Source of the DNA: an uncultured Erythrobacter sp. | GTDB lineage: Bacteria; Pseudomonadota; Alphaproteobacteria; Sphingomonadales; Sphingomonadaceae | Direction: 5' to 3' | Assembly (NCBI GenBank): GCA_947488155.1 | Contig: CANKYK010000001.1 | Coordinates: 930,001-994,000, forward strand | Length of the DNA: 64,000 bases | Shown here: positions 20,334-30,035 of the stretch, in pieces | Layout of the letters: the number at the start of each line of letters is the position of its first letter | Numbering within the stretch: position 1 is the stretch's first letter | Position numbers and translations under genes: made by a program | Notes under the pieces: generated by a model | Told to the model about the DNA's origin: nothing | Database searches by the model: none | The model's input: the letters and a program-made list of their open reading frames with translations, nothing else

Positions 20334-22363
20334 TGGGGCGCGTCGGATATGGCTTTGGCTCGGTGTCGAGACTGCTGAATGCAGCCTCTGCATCAAGCAA
20401 AGCGACCATCATGCCGGGCGAAAACTGGACTGGAACAGCGGGGAGCGGTTTTGCCTCCACACCCGTCGATCCGGCTCGAACAACCGCCAAGCCTGTGCTG
20501 CGTCTCATCACCCCTCCCAAGCAACGCTTTTCAAGCAATCTCACGGTTGGAGTCCGGGCGGCGGCGAACAATGCTGGCACTTTGTTCGACACAGACGGCC
20601 TGTCATTTGTCCGCGTCCATTATGAGGGCAATGTTGTAGATATTGCCGCCCCGAGTGTGCGAAATCTCGTCGATGCTAATGGCCTCACCAGATGTTATTG
20701 GGGTTGGTGGTGTGAGCTTGAATACACCGGCAATGGCTCTGCCGATGTGTATTTTGAGGCGGTCCCGACCGACACCAGCATGCAGAACCGCGTGATCGGC
20801 CCCTATACGTTTCATCCGAATGACGACGAGTGGGAACTCGACTTCACCGTCAATCCCGACTTGCCGCTTTCAGCCACGAATTATCATGACATCAATCCAG
20901 CCATCAATGCGATGAAGCAGCAGGGTGCCTCCGGTGCATTGCGAGTGCGAATTGAGAAAGCTGGCGATTACGCGCTCACCGACCGTAATTGGAACAGGGG
21001 CGCGACCGCTGAATGGCTCGTCATTGAAGCGACTGTTCCAGGCGTGCGCTTTTCACAGAGCCTGCGAGCGGACGGCACGCTCAACTTCTTTAGGCCCAGA
21101 TTTGAACCAGTTTGCTTTCGTCGCTGCGAGTTCGATTTTGCTGGATCAAGCGAGTATTATTTCGAGCCTGGATGGGCGCGGAACAATTGGTTCGATGGCT
21201 GCGTATTGACCAATAGCAACGGCCGCAATGATGCCCCGCTGAAGGTGCCTCGTAACACGCTGGCTTGGATATTGCGCGGCCGCCATTGGATCACCGAATG
21301 CAGTTTCAGCAATTTGGCAAACTGCGCGACGGGTCAGCATCTGGTGCGCGGATGCGAGTTCACCCAGTGCTGGTCGGATCTCGCCAATGGCACATATGCC
21401 TTTGTCGGCAACACCGTGCAGGATTTCGATGGCAGCTATTACCGCGACGGCATGGCCGCGCTGAGTGTCGAATACGCCGGACCTGCTGGAACCGCGACCA
21501 TCGCAGCAAACGGTATTGGTCCCAAAACCTTCACCCTCCGAGAAGATGGTTCAAGCATCGGAACGTTTGTGACTGGAACCAACAAGGCCGCATTTCTTGC
21601 CGACACCAATTACACAGTCCAAAATCTGGCCGACTGGATCAATGCACAGCCTGGTTGGAGCGCGACCGTGCTGGACAATCGTTTTGCCGCTTTTGCGCTG
21701 TGCTTGGATAGCGGTTCTCCGCAGGCGGCCTTCGGCCAGCAAGATGTAAAGTCAGCGGCGCTTGTCCTGCACACCAAGTTCGACATCCACGCCGATATCT
21801 ACCAATTGAGCGGCAATTCAGCGATTGAGAATCTCATTATCGCAGAAAACCGAATGTGGGATATCGATGCCCAAAACATCTTCCTGACCGCACCAGGAGG
21901 CTTCAGCGATGTGATGATTGTGAATAATGCGTTTGAGAACTTTCTAAGCAGCGGCGCGCAGAGTCAATTTAGCTCAGCGCATAGCCATGTGATTATCGCG
22001 CATAATTCCATGGCGAGCCAAACAATCACCATGCGTAGCGACAGCACGTTCAATCCAGACGGTTACTGCTTGATTGCAAACAATATCTCGCAAGAGTTGC
22101 GGTGGGGCGGAGCCGCTGATCCTGATCCAATTGTTGCTGACAATCACGTGCACGCTGGATCGTCCCCGCCAGCAGGTGCCAGCGGCACGTCCATTGGCGG
22201 CGACTTTGGCTCGCTCTATGTGGACGCTGACAATGGTGACTTTAGCCCGTCCGGCGATCTCCTGATCAATGGCAAGGGCCCGGTGCTTCGCGGCGATTTG
22301 AACTGCGCAAAACGCTCAACCTACGGCGCAGTAGGCGCTGTCGGAAAATCGATCTTTGGTTGA
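20333..22363 (+). CDS. right-handed beta-helix/spike-like protein
   Basis: ATG at 20333 overlaps preceding TAA; N-G-rich short repeats (FVGNTVQDFDG..., NLIIAENRMWDI..., VMIVNNAFENF..., VIIAHNSMAS..., CLIANNISQE) typical of parallel beta-helix spikes. Confidence 0.7.
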   Translation: MGRVGYGFGSVSRLLNAASASSKATIMPGENWTGTAGSGFASTPVDPARTTAKPVLRLITPPKQRFSSNLTVGVRAAANNAGTLFDTDGLSFVRVHYEGNVVDIAAPSVRNLVDANGLTRCYWGWWCELEYTGNGSADVYFEAVPTDTSMQNRVIGPYTFHPNDDEWELDFTVNPDLPLSATNYHDINPAINAMKQQGASGALRVRIEKAGDYALTDRNWNRGATAEWLVIEATVPGVRFSQSLRADGTLNFFRPRFEPVCFRRCEFDFAGSSEYYFEPGWARNNWFDGCVLTNSNGRNDAPLKVPRNTLAWILRGRHWITECSFSNLANCATGQHLVRGCEFTQCWSDLANGTYAFVGNTVQDFDGSYYRDGMAALSVEYAGPAGTATIAANGIGPKTFTLREDGSSIGTFVTGTNKAAFLADTNYTVQNLADWINAQPGWSATVLDNRFAAFALCLDSGSPQAAFGQQDVKSAALVLHTKFDIHADIYQLSGNSAIENLIIAENRMWDIDAQNIFLTAPGGFSDVMIVNNAFENFLSSGAQSQFSSAHSHVIIAHNSMASQTITMRSDSTFNPDGYCLIANNISQELRWGGAADPDPIVADNHVHAGSSPPAGASGTSIGGDFGSLYVDADNGDFSPSGDLLINGKGPVLRGDLNCAKRSTYGAVGAVGKSIFG

Positions 22364-22420
22364 GTCTTGCGGTGAGCGAAGGGAGCCGGCGCTACTTGTA
22401 TGTTCCGGCTCTCACGCCGC

Positions 22421-23647
22421 CTAATTTTGCGCGGGCCTGCTAAGCGAAGGCCAATTCCGCAGCATCACCAGCAAGACCGCGCCGATCCACAAAACCTCAA
22501 ACACAACCTGGATCATGGCCGCCCCGACTGCGCCATGTTGTCCAATCATCCAGGGCGCTGCAAGCAGTGCGGTCAAGGCAAACAGATTGCATTTCAACAT
22601 CGCGCCTGGTCCAATTCTGACGATCGTGAGCGCCCTCATACCCAGGGTCATCAGACTCAAGCAAATGGCCAAGACTAGCCAATGCAAGGTGGCTGCAGCG
22701 GGGACGAATTCTGGCCCTGCGACAAGCTCTATGATTGGCACCCCCAACCAATAGACCGCCGCCAAGGCGGCTGCGGAAGTGAATAGTCCGAATGCGGCAA
22801 TCACACCTGCCAATCGTAGCGGATTTGACGTGGTTGGCATTTCTCGAAACACAGCTTCGAATGCCGCCCGGTAGAGCATCTGCATAATTGAGGCGATCCG
22901 GTCAGCCACGGCATAAATGCCGACCATCGAATTGCCAGCAACTGCCCCCAACAGCACTACTATGCCACGCTGCCTCACCGCACCCACCGCGCCAGATAGC
23001 CCGGTCGGCAGGCAGAACTTCAAAACCTCAAGAACTTCGCCGCGCGCCGGCCGCTCAGGCACGCACAATTGCCATCCCTTTGCGAGCAGAACGGCATTCG
23101 TGCCCACAAAGACCAGCGCAAAGGCGATCAAGTAAGCGTCTATAGGAGCCGCTGCATACCAAAACACCGCGGCTACGAGGAAGGTGATCGCAGCGGATCC
23201 TGACCGCACGAAGGCTAAGCAATCGAAGCGGTCGTACTTGCGCAAAATTCCAGTCAGCGGGTCAGACGTTCGAAACAGCTGGGAACCGATCAGCATGATC
23301 GCCGGCCAGCCGCCCTCCCAATTCAGCCACAGCAGAGCGCAGAGGCCGATTAGCACACCAATCGCCGCCGCTACCAAATTTAAGATGAAGGCCGCGCCCA
23401 ATATTCGGCTCTCACGCCCTTCAGACAATGCCAAGATCGCCTGCCACAATTGCATGCCTGCCAAAGCCTCTAGCATCATCGTAAGGGCCAGCAGTGCGGC
23501 CAGCGTGCCAAGACCGTCGACGCCGAGCGCGCGGGCGTTGAAATACATTGCGGCAAAACCGAACATGGCGACTGCACCCAGTGACACCAGTGACCAGCCT
23601 GCGTTCGTGCGTATTCGTTTCCAGACCATCACGGCGCTATCGGCCAA
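22421..23647 (-). CDS. oligosaccharide flippase (Wzx-like)
   Basis: ~12 TM segments, MATE/PST-like pattern. Confidence 0.75.
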   Translation of the reverse strand: MADSAVMVWKRIRTNAGWSLVSLGAVAMFGFAAMYFNARALGVDGLGTLAALLALTMMLEALAGMQLWQAILALSEGRESRILGAAFILNLVAAAIGVLIGLCALLWLNWEGGWPAIMLIGSQLFRTSDPLTGILRKYDRFDCLAFVRSGSAAITFLVAAVFWYAAAPIDAYLIAFALVFVGTNAVLLAKGWQLCVPERPARGEVLEVLKFCLPTGLSGAVGAVRQRGIVVLLGAVAGNSMVGIYAVADRIASIMQMLYRAAFEAVFREMPTTSNPLRLAGVIAAFGLFTSAAALAAVYWLGVPIIELVAGPEFVPAAATLHWLVLAICLSLMTLGMRALTIVRIGPGAMLKCNLFALTALLAAPWMIGQHGAVGAAMIQVVFEVLWIGAVLLVMLRNWPSLSRPAQN

Positions 23648-24455
23648 TTAACTCGGAAAAGCGCTGCGTTATATGCTGGGCGCGGCCCAGTTCATCACCA
23701 CTCAATCCCTTCAATTCACGCGTTTTAGTAGACTCCTTCAACGCGCCAAGTCCACTTGCGTCACAGTCAAAACCCCAATGGTTTAGCCGTTCAAGAATAT
23801 TACCATCATTTGCCACCATGCTGGCCAGATCGTGGACCATATAGCGGCCCGGGTCACTCGCTTCGACATGATCCAGCAAGCATTGATTGTAGTGTATCCA
23901 GGCCTCCAGATAGTCGCTGCGCAATTGCTCAAACCACGCTTCACTACGCGATCGCGTGGCCCAATAATACACCCGGCGCCAGCCGCGATGGCCGGTCTCT
24001 GCATGGACACGTCGTTCCCGCTCCAGCAATGAAGACACGACTTCCTCAAAGGGGCGAAACAAGATCAGCGCAAAGGGATCGAGCGCCTCGCGGTAGAACG
24101 GGAGGAACAGGCAAGTGCGAGGCTCCTTCCAGCCAAAGTGCTCGTTTACCCTTCGCTTGCGCTCCAAAAGAGCGCGGCCTTCTTCGGCAAGTTCGCCCTC
24201 AACCTCAATCGCTCTATAGGCGGCTGAGTCGAATGAGCGCCCGCCCCAATCGGCCATGCCGTTGCTGGAGAGACCATGCGCCGCCAAAATTTTCGTGTGA
24301 AACGTCAAAAATTCGACATCTTCAAAATGACCATGCTCATTACCAATCCCGGCCCCCAATGTGGAGCCGCCCATATCAATCCCGCAACTGGCCAGCCACC
24401 GCGCGGCGAGCGAAGTGTAGGAACGATGCATGCCCAGCACTGCTAATGATGGCAA
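23637..24455 (-). CDS. sulfotransferase-family-like protein
   Basis: N-terminal SLAVLGMHRSYTSLAARWLASCGIDMGG (PAPS-binding-loop-like) and FALILFRPFEEVVSSLLER. Confidence 0.6.
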   Translation of the reverse strand: MPSLAVLGMHRSYTSLAARWLASCGIDMGGSTLGAGIGNEHGHFEDVEFLTFHTKILAAHGLSSNGMADWGGRSFDSAAYRAIEVEGELAEEGRALLERKRRVNEHFGWKEPRTCLFLPFYREALDPFALILFRPFEEVVSSLLERERRVHAETGHRGWRRVYYWATRSRSEAWFEQLRSDYLEAWIHYNQCLLDHVEASDPGRYMVHDLASMVANDGNILERLNHWGFDCDASGLGALKESTKTRELKGLSGDELGRAQHITQRFSELIGR

Positions 24456-24518
24456 AGACCTAGCCTCCTAGCCGGGAATACCGCTCCGCGTATGTAAAGG
24501 CATCCCAAGTCATCTAAA

Positions 24519-25349
24519 CTATGGATCCTCATAACCTGCTTGCCTAGCGATGTCTTGCGCGTCAGCTTGTAAACAAAGGCCGCGCGACTTTACTTTCCTC
24601 CGCCTCCACTGTGCACGCCAAAGCGCCAGTGGATTGTTCGATAACGAACAAATTGAGGTAGGAATTGGCAGCTTTGCTCGCCATTTTTTTCGGGCGTAAT
24701 GGTAAGCTTCGCGATAGCCTCCACCAAGTGAGACAATTGGGCGGTTGTTATGAACCACGGGCAGCTCCACTGCCCAAGCCGTTCTGCCAGCTGCAATCGC
24801 GGCCTGCGCCAGATCCGTTCCGTAGAGGTGGAAATACGGCAAATCTGGATCGAATTGGAAACCCGGCTCTCGGCGCAAGATCAAAACCAGCTCGTCAAAT
24901 GAACCGACCTCTGCCGGGGCAAAGCCGCTCGATCCCAGCTCTTTGCCCATCGTCACATCCCAAACCCGGCCAACATGCTCGCCGTTTGGACGAACGCCGT
25001 AAGGGCCTGCAACCATCCAGCCAGGTGCGCTCTCGCTGAGTCCATTGAGAACCGCGACTGCCCGCTCAAGCCAACCCTGCGGCAAATAGACATCTTGGTG
25101 GGTGAAGACGCAAATGGGCCGCATAGTTCTCGCCAGGCCTTGATTGTAAGCGTCGGCCATATTGCTTGCGCCACGGATCTCGGTGATTGTCAGAGCGCCG
25201 CTCGCGACATCAGGAGAACGCAGCAAGCATTCGCTTAATATCTCATCATTATCGACCGCCACGATCAGGCAGAAATCATCAGACTTCAGCGCAGCGGACT
25301 TGGCTTGCGGCACGGCTTTATTCAAACCGCCAGCAGAGGGCGCCACCAC
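24519..25349 (-). CDS. glycosyltransferase family protein
   Basis: EIRGASNMADAYNQGLARTMRPICVFTHQDVYLPQGWLERAVAVL, GT2-like. Confidence 0.65.
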   Translation of the reverse strand: MVAPSAGGLNKAVPQAKSAALKSDDFCLIVAVDNDEILSECLLRSPDVASGALTITEIRGASNMADAYNQGLARTMRPICVFTHQDVYLPQGWLERAVAVLNGLSESAPGWMVAGPYGVRPNGEHVGRVWDVTMGKELGSSGFAPAEVGSFDELVLILRREPGFQFDPDLPYFHLYGTDLAQAAIAAGRTAWAVELPVVHNNRPIVSLGGGYREAYHYARKKWRAKLPIPTSICSLSNNPLALWRAQWRRRKVKSRGLCLQADAQDIARQAGYEDP

Positions 25350-26377
25350 GCCTCATTATCCAAATACCAGCGCAGCGATTGCGCCAGACCTTGCTCGAAG
25401 CTGCGTTGAGGTGCGTAACCGAGATCACGCCGCGCTTTCGTTTCATCGATAGCGTATCGACGATCATGGCCAGCGCGATCTTCGACGAAGGTTTTCAGCT
25501 CTGACGTTTCTCGTCCCTGTGCTGCTGGCGCATCAGGGTATCTTTTCACCAATGCCTCGTTCCGCGCAAAGGCCCGGTCGACTTCCAGGCAAATCGCATC
25601 GATCACAGCCATATTGGGGAGCTCAGCGCCGCCACCAATATTGTAGGTCTCGCCAATCTTGCCGCGCTCAATGCAGGCTTCTATTCCGCGGCAATGATCC
25701 TCGACATGAAGCCAGTCACGCACATTCATACCGTCGCCGTAAATCGGCAGGGGCCGACCCGACAGCGCATTTAGCAAGAACAGCGGAATCAGTTTTTCAG
25801 GATATTGGTAGGGGCCATAATTGTTCGAACAATTGCTGGTGGTTACCTGAAGGCCGTATGTGTGGTGGTAGGCCCGGACCAAGTGGTCAGAGGCTGCCTT
25901 TGAGGCGGAATAGGGCGAATTGGGCGCATATGCCGTGGTCTCACTGAACGCAGGTTCATCCGCAGTCAGTGAGCCAAAAACCTCGTCAGTCGAGATATGG
26001 TGGAAGCGATGCTCGCGCCCGCCACCCTCGTCTAACCAAACTTTACGAGCCGCCTTCAAGAGACAATTCGTTCCCAGAATGTTGGTATCGATGAAGGCAT
26101 CAGGCCCAGTGATGGATCTGTCCACATGGCTTTCGGCCGCAAAGTGTACAATCGTGTCAATGTCGCGCTCGCTAAGCAGCCGCTGAACCAAGGTTTGATC
26201 ACGAATATCGCCTTCGATCAGCTCACATTGCTCAACGCCCTCTATAGTCGAACGATTGCCCGCATAGGTTAGCGCATCGAGCACAACAAGCTGGTCAGCA
26301 GGATGGTGCTTACTCCAAAAGTGCACAAAATTGCCGCCAATAAAGCCCGCACCGCCCGTGATGAGTAGATTAGCCAA
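25322..26377 (-). CDS. rfbB: dTDP-glucose 4,6-dehydratase
   Basis: LLITGGAGFIGGNFVHFW...HFAAESHVDRSI...YSASKAASDHLVRAYHHTYGL. Confidence 0.97.
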   Translation of the reverse strand: MANLLITGGAGFIGGNFVHFWSKHHPADQLVVLDALTYAGNRSTIEGVEQCELIEGDIRDQTLVQRLLSERDIDTIVHFAAESHVDRSITGPDAFIDTNILGTNCLLKAARKVWLDEGGGREHRFHHISTDEVFGSLTADEPAFSETTAYAPNSPYSASKAASDHLVRAYHHTYGLQVTTSNCSNNYGPYQYPEKLIPLFLLNALSGRPLPIYGDGMNVRDWLHVEDHCRGIEACIERGKIGETYNIGGGAELPNMAVIDAICLEVDRAFARNEALVKRYPDAPAAQGRETSELKTFVEDRAGHDRRYAIDETKARRDLGYAPQRSFEQGLAQSLRWYLDNEAWWRPLLAV

Positions 26378-27227
26378 GAGCCTGCTCCTGCTTCAGCATC
26401 ACGCGCAGGTTGTCGCGCCAATCAGGGAAACCGCGCCCCAGAACTTCGCTGGTGATCGAACAATCCAGCCGAGAAAACCTGGGCCGCTTGGCTGGTACCG
26501 GGTATTCCTCACTTGAAATTGGCATGATCGGGATAGAGCGATCAAGCAAACCTATTGCCAAAGCCTCATTCTGTATGGCCACCGCGAAATCGTACCAGCT
26601 CGCTTCGCCAGCATCGCAATAGTGAAATACGCCCTGCTTGCCGCCTTCGACCAGTTCCCAAATCACTTTCGCTAAGCTGCCTGCATAAGTCGGTGCGCCT
26701 ATCTGGTCAGACACTACGTGCAGTTCATCGCGCTCCTTCATCAGCCTAAGCATCGTTGTCACGAAGTTAGCATGCCCTGCGGCGTACACCCAACTTGTCC
26801 GCACGATCAGGGCCTTTTTGCCAGCAGCATCTTCACCAGCCATTTTTGTAGTGCCGTAAACCGACAAAGGGTCCCGTCGATCCGTCGGCTTGTAGGAAAA
26901 TTTGCGTTCACCATTGAAAACGAAGTCGGTGGAAATTTGCACCAATCGAGCGCCGCAACCGGCCGCTGCCTCTGCCAAAAATGAGACGGCATCGGTATTC
27001 AGCAGCTGCGCGGCAGAAGCATCACCCTCGGCCTTATCAACGGCGGTGTACGCAGCAGTGTTTATGATCCAGTCTGGTTGATGCTCATCAATCGTGCGCT
27101 GTACACCCAGTTGATCGGTGACATCCAATTGCAGACGATCAAGGGGGATCAGATCAACCCTACCAGGAACGCAGGCCTGCAACGCACGCCCAACCTGCCC
27201 GTTGGCGCCAGTGACAAGCACCTTCAT
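26370..27227 (-). CDS. rfbD: dTDP-4-dehydrorhamnose reductase
   Basis: [17 protein letters not shown]...INTAAYTAVDKAE...STDFVFNGE...VYGTTKMAGE. Confidence 0.96.
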   Translation of the reverse strand: MKVLVTGANGQVGRALQACVPGRVDLIPLDRLQLDVTDQLGVQRTIDEHQPDWIINTAAYTAVDKAEGDASAAQLLNTDAVSFLAEAAAGCGARLVQISTDFVFNGERKFSYKPTDRRDPLSVYGTTKMAGEDAAGKKALIVRTSWVYAAGHANFVTTMLRLMKERDELHVVSDQIGAPTYAGSLAKVIWELVEGGKQGVFHYCDAGEASWYDFAVAIQNEALAIGLLDRSIPIMPISSEEYPVPAKRPRFSRLDCSITSEVLGRGFPDWRDNLRVMLKQEQALG

Positions 27228-27769
27228 GCAAAGGCTTCCACTTCGGCTAGCGTAGCGCCTCGGCAGTCTTTATCCGACAACACCAACTCAAGATCATCAA
27301 TTGGCCAATCAATCGCCAGTTTGGGGTCATCCCAAGCAAGCGTATGCTCATATTCTGGTGCATAGGCAGACGTACATTTGTAAAGAAAATCAGTATCCGG
27401 CGCGAGCGTCAAAAAGCCATGGGCAAAGCCCTCTGGCACCCAAAACATCCGTTTGTTCGCCTCTGAAAGTTCTACGCCGACCCATTTCCCAAAATGCTCA
27501 GATGAACGCCGTAAATCGACGGCCACATCAAACACCGCGCCCTTGGTAACGCGCACCAGTTTGCCCTGAGGATCGGGATTTTGAAAATGCAAGCCCCGCA
27601 ATACTCCGGCTTGAGAGCGGCTATGATTGTCTTGGACAAACCCGGCATCCAGACCGAGTTCTTTGAAGATTCGCTCGTTCCAACTTTCCAAAAAGAAACC
27701 ACGATCATCACCAAACACGCGCGGCTCGATCAATATCGGCCCTGGAATATCGCACTCTATCAACTTCAC
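27224..27769 (-). CDS. rfbC: dTDP-4-dehydrorhamnose 3,5-epimerase
   Basis: [24 protein letters not shown]...[18 protein letters not shown]. Confidence 0.97.
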   Translation of the reverse strand: MKLIECDIPGPILIEPRVFGDDRGFFLESWNERIFKELGLDAGFVQDNHSRSQAGVLRGLHFQNPDPQGKLVRVTKGAVFDVAVDLRRSSEHFGKWVGVELSEANKRMFWVPEGFAHGFLTLAPDTDFLYKCTSAYAPEYEHTLAWDDPKLAIDWPIDDLELVLSDKDCRGATLAEVEAFA

Positions 27770-28656
27770 GCTTGCACCGGATTTTTAAGCAATTGCCGCA
27801 AGTAAGTCCCATAGCCCGATTTGCGCAGAGGCTCCGCAATTTCCTGAAGCTTTTCATCGTCTATGAAACCCTGCCGCCAAGCGATCTCCTCAGGGCAACA
27901 CAGCTTCAAACCCTGACGCTCTTCTGTGATGCGAACAAAGGTCGCAGCATCAAGCAATGAAGCATGCGTACCAGTGTCCAGCCACGCATAGCCGCGCCCC
28001 ATCAACTCCACCGAAAGCGCCTCATCGTCTAGGTACAAGCGATTGAGATCGGTGATTTCCAACTCGCCGCGCGGCGATGGCCTTAGGTCCCGAGCCCGGT
28101 CCACGACCGTCTTATCGTAAAAATATAATCCCGTTACCGCATAATTGGATTTCGGAGCTGCCGGCTTTTCTTCGATGGACACAGCCCGTCCGCGATCATC
28201 AAATTCTACGACGCCATATGCCGCTGGATTGTTTACGCGATAAGCAAATACGCTTGCACCAGAGGTGCGGGCATCGGCATTGGTCAGGTCGCGCGGTAAC
28301 CCGTGGCCATAGAAAATATTATCACCGAGAATGAGAGCGCTTGGCTCGCCATTGATAAAATCTGCACCAATATGAAAAGCCTGCGCCAACCCCTCAGGAT
28401 TTGGCTGCTCCGCATAGCTCAGAGATAAGCCCCAATCGCTGCCATCACCCAGCACTCGGTGAAATTGCGCCGCATCCTCTGGCGTGGTGATGATCAATAT
28501 ATCGCGGATCCCGGCCAGCATTAGAGTGCTGAGCGGATAGTAGATCATTGGCTTATCGAAAACTGGCATCAACTGCTTAGAAACACCGCGCGTCAGCGGG
28601 TATAAACGCGTGCCCGAGCCACCAGCTAGAATGATGCCTTTACGGCTGGTGGTCAT
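27766..28656 (-). CDS. rfbA: glucose-1-phosphate thymidylyltransferase
   Basis: [57 protein letters not shown]. Confidence 0.97.
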   Translation of the reverse strand: MTTSRKGIILAGGSGTRLYPLTRGVSKQLMPVFDKPMIYYPLSTLMLAGIRDILIITTPEDAAQFHRVLGDGSDWGLSLSYAEQPNPEGLAQAFHIGADFINGEPSALILGDNIFYGHGLPRDLTNADARTSGASVFAYRVNNPAAYGVVEFDDRGRAVSIEEKPAAPKSNYAVTGLYFYDKTVVDRARDLRPSPRGELEITDLNRLYLDDEALSVELMGRGYAWLDTGTHASLLDAATFVRITEERQGLKLCCPEEIAWRQGFIDDEKLQEIAEPLRKSGYGTYLRQLLKNPVQA

Positions 28657-28898
28657 AGAAAGAAGGCTCCTAATTCTGGAGCAAACACCTCATGCGTTTG
28701 CAACTTCGATTCATTGCAGTGCAGTCTAGCCTGGTCAATGTACAACAGCCGGCTTCCACCAAACTCCTTGGACTAGCCGGAGCAGCCAATCGCACGGACG
28801 CGGCAAAAGCCTGATTGATACGCTGGATAATATGCCAAAAATAACGCACCTTCTGCGGGAAGTAATTGCCCGAACCCAAGAGGCTTGTCGCCAAACAG

Positions 28899-30035
28899 AT
28901 GACAGAAACCGCGACCATCGATGCAATGTTAGCCAGCGCAATGCGCGGCCAGGCTGCGCAATGGACAGGCGAAGGCGTTACGCAGGTTTGGGACCGGATC
29001 GCCTTCCACGGGATCGCAGGAGCGCTCAATTTATGCCGCAACCAACTCTCGGACTGGCCCATCCGGATACTGAATGACATCGGGCAGGAAGCCCAGATTG
29101 CCGCTTTATGGGAAGAAACGCACCGCCTTTGTGTGGCAAAACTTATCCAGCATTTGGCAGAGCGAGGCGTTGAAACAGTCGTCATGAAAGGAACCGCCCT
29201 TGCCTATTCTCTCTACGAGGATGCTTCGGTCCGTCGGCGCGGTGACACGGATTTACTGGTAAAACCGAGTGACCGAAAGACAGCGCGAGACGTGCTCTCA
29301 TCGAGTGGCTGGATCATGCGTGAGGTGCCGCACGGTTTAGTCTATCAGGAAACATGGCTGTTCAAGACAGGCGCCCATTTCGTGCATGAACTGGACCTCC
29401 ATTGGCAAGCGATCGATGGTCCCACATTGCAAGCAATCCTGCCTGCTGAGCTATATTTCGAAGAAGCCGTTCCCCTGCCCAACCTCAGCAAAGCTGCGAT
29501 GGCAGCACCGCCTGTGCTCACCTTGGTCCAAATTGCGCTCAATCAGGCGTGGCACCAAACACATGGCTATGCAGTCAATGAAACCAAAGTGCATGGTGGA
29601 GAGCGGCTGATCTGGGCGAAGGACTACGATTTGCTTGCCCGCAGTTTCGGTCAGCGCGATTGGTCCATGCTAGCAGAGTTCTGCGAAAAGGTCGGTGTAG
29701 GGCCAATTGTATATGCGGCCCTAAAAACCGCGAGAAATGCTTTCCACACCCCCATTCCTGAAGAAGTCGAAACCCAACTAGCACCCCAAACTGGATGCCC
29801 CGAAATTCAAGCCTATCTCGCAGAAACAGACCCAGTCACGCGGTTCAAAACCGATCTCGCCAATGTGCATTCGCCGGCGGCTAAAGCTCGCTTCGCCCTT
29901 GCGCAGGCTTGGCCCAGTGCAGCACATCTGAAGGAGAAATCCGGGGCGGCCCAAAACTGGTCAGTCGCTGGCCTGCGCTTGCAGTGGTTGGCTCGCTCCT
30001 TCATCAGATTAGTGGCTGGACGAAAGCCTTCATGA
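28899..30035 (+). CDS. lasso-cluster-type nucleotidyltransferase family protein
   Basis: TVVMKGTALAYSLYEDASVRRRGDTDLLVKPSDRKTARDVLSSSGW, pattern of the large nucleotidyltransferase family often found in RiPP clusters; ATG 28899 chosen. Confidence 0.75.
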   Translation: MTETATIDAMLASAMRGQAAQWTGEGVTQVWDRIAFHGIAGALNLCRNQLSDWPIRILNDIGQEAQIAALWEETHRLCVAKLIQHLAERGVETVVMKGTALAYSLYEDASVRRRGDTDLLVKPSDRKTARDVLSSSGWIMREVPHGLVYQETWLFKTGAHFVHELDLHWQAIDGPTLQAILPAELYFEEAVPLPNLSKAAMAAPPVLTLVQIALNQAWHQTHGYAVNETKVHGGERLIWAKDYDLLARSFGQRDWSMLAEFCEKVGVGPIVYAALKTARNAFHTPIPEEVETQLAPQTGCPEIQAYLAETDPVTRFKTDLANVHSPAAKARFALAQAWPSAAHLKEKSGAAQNWSVAGLRLQWLARSFIRLVAGRKPS

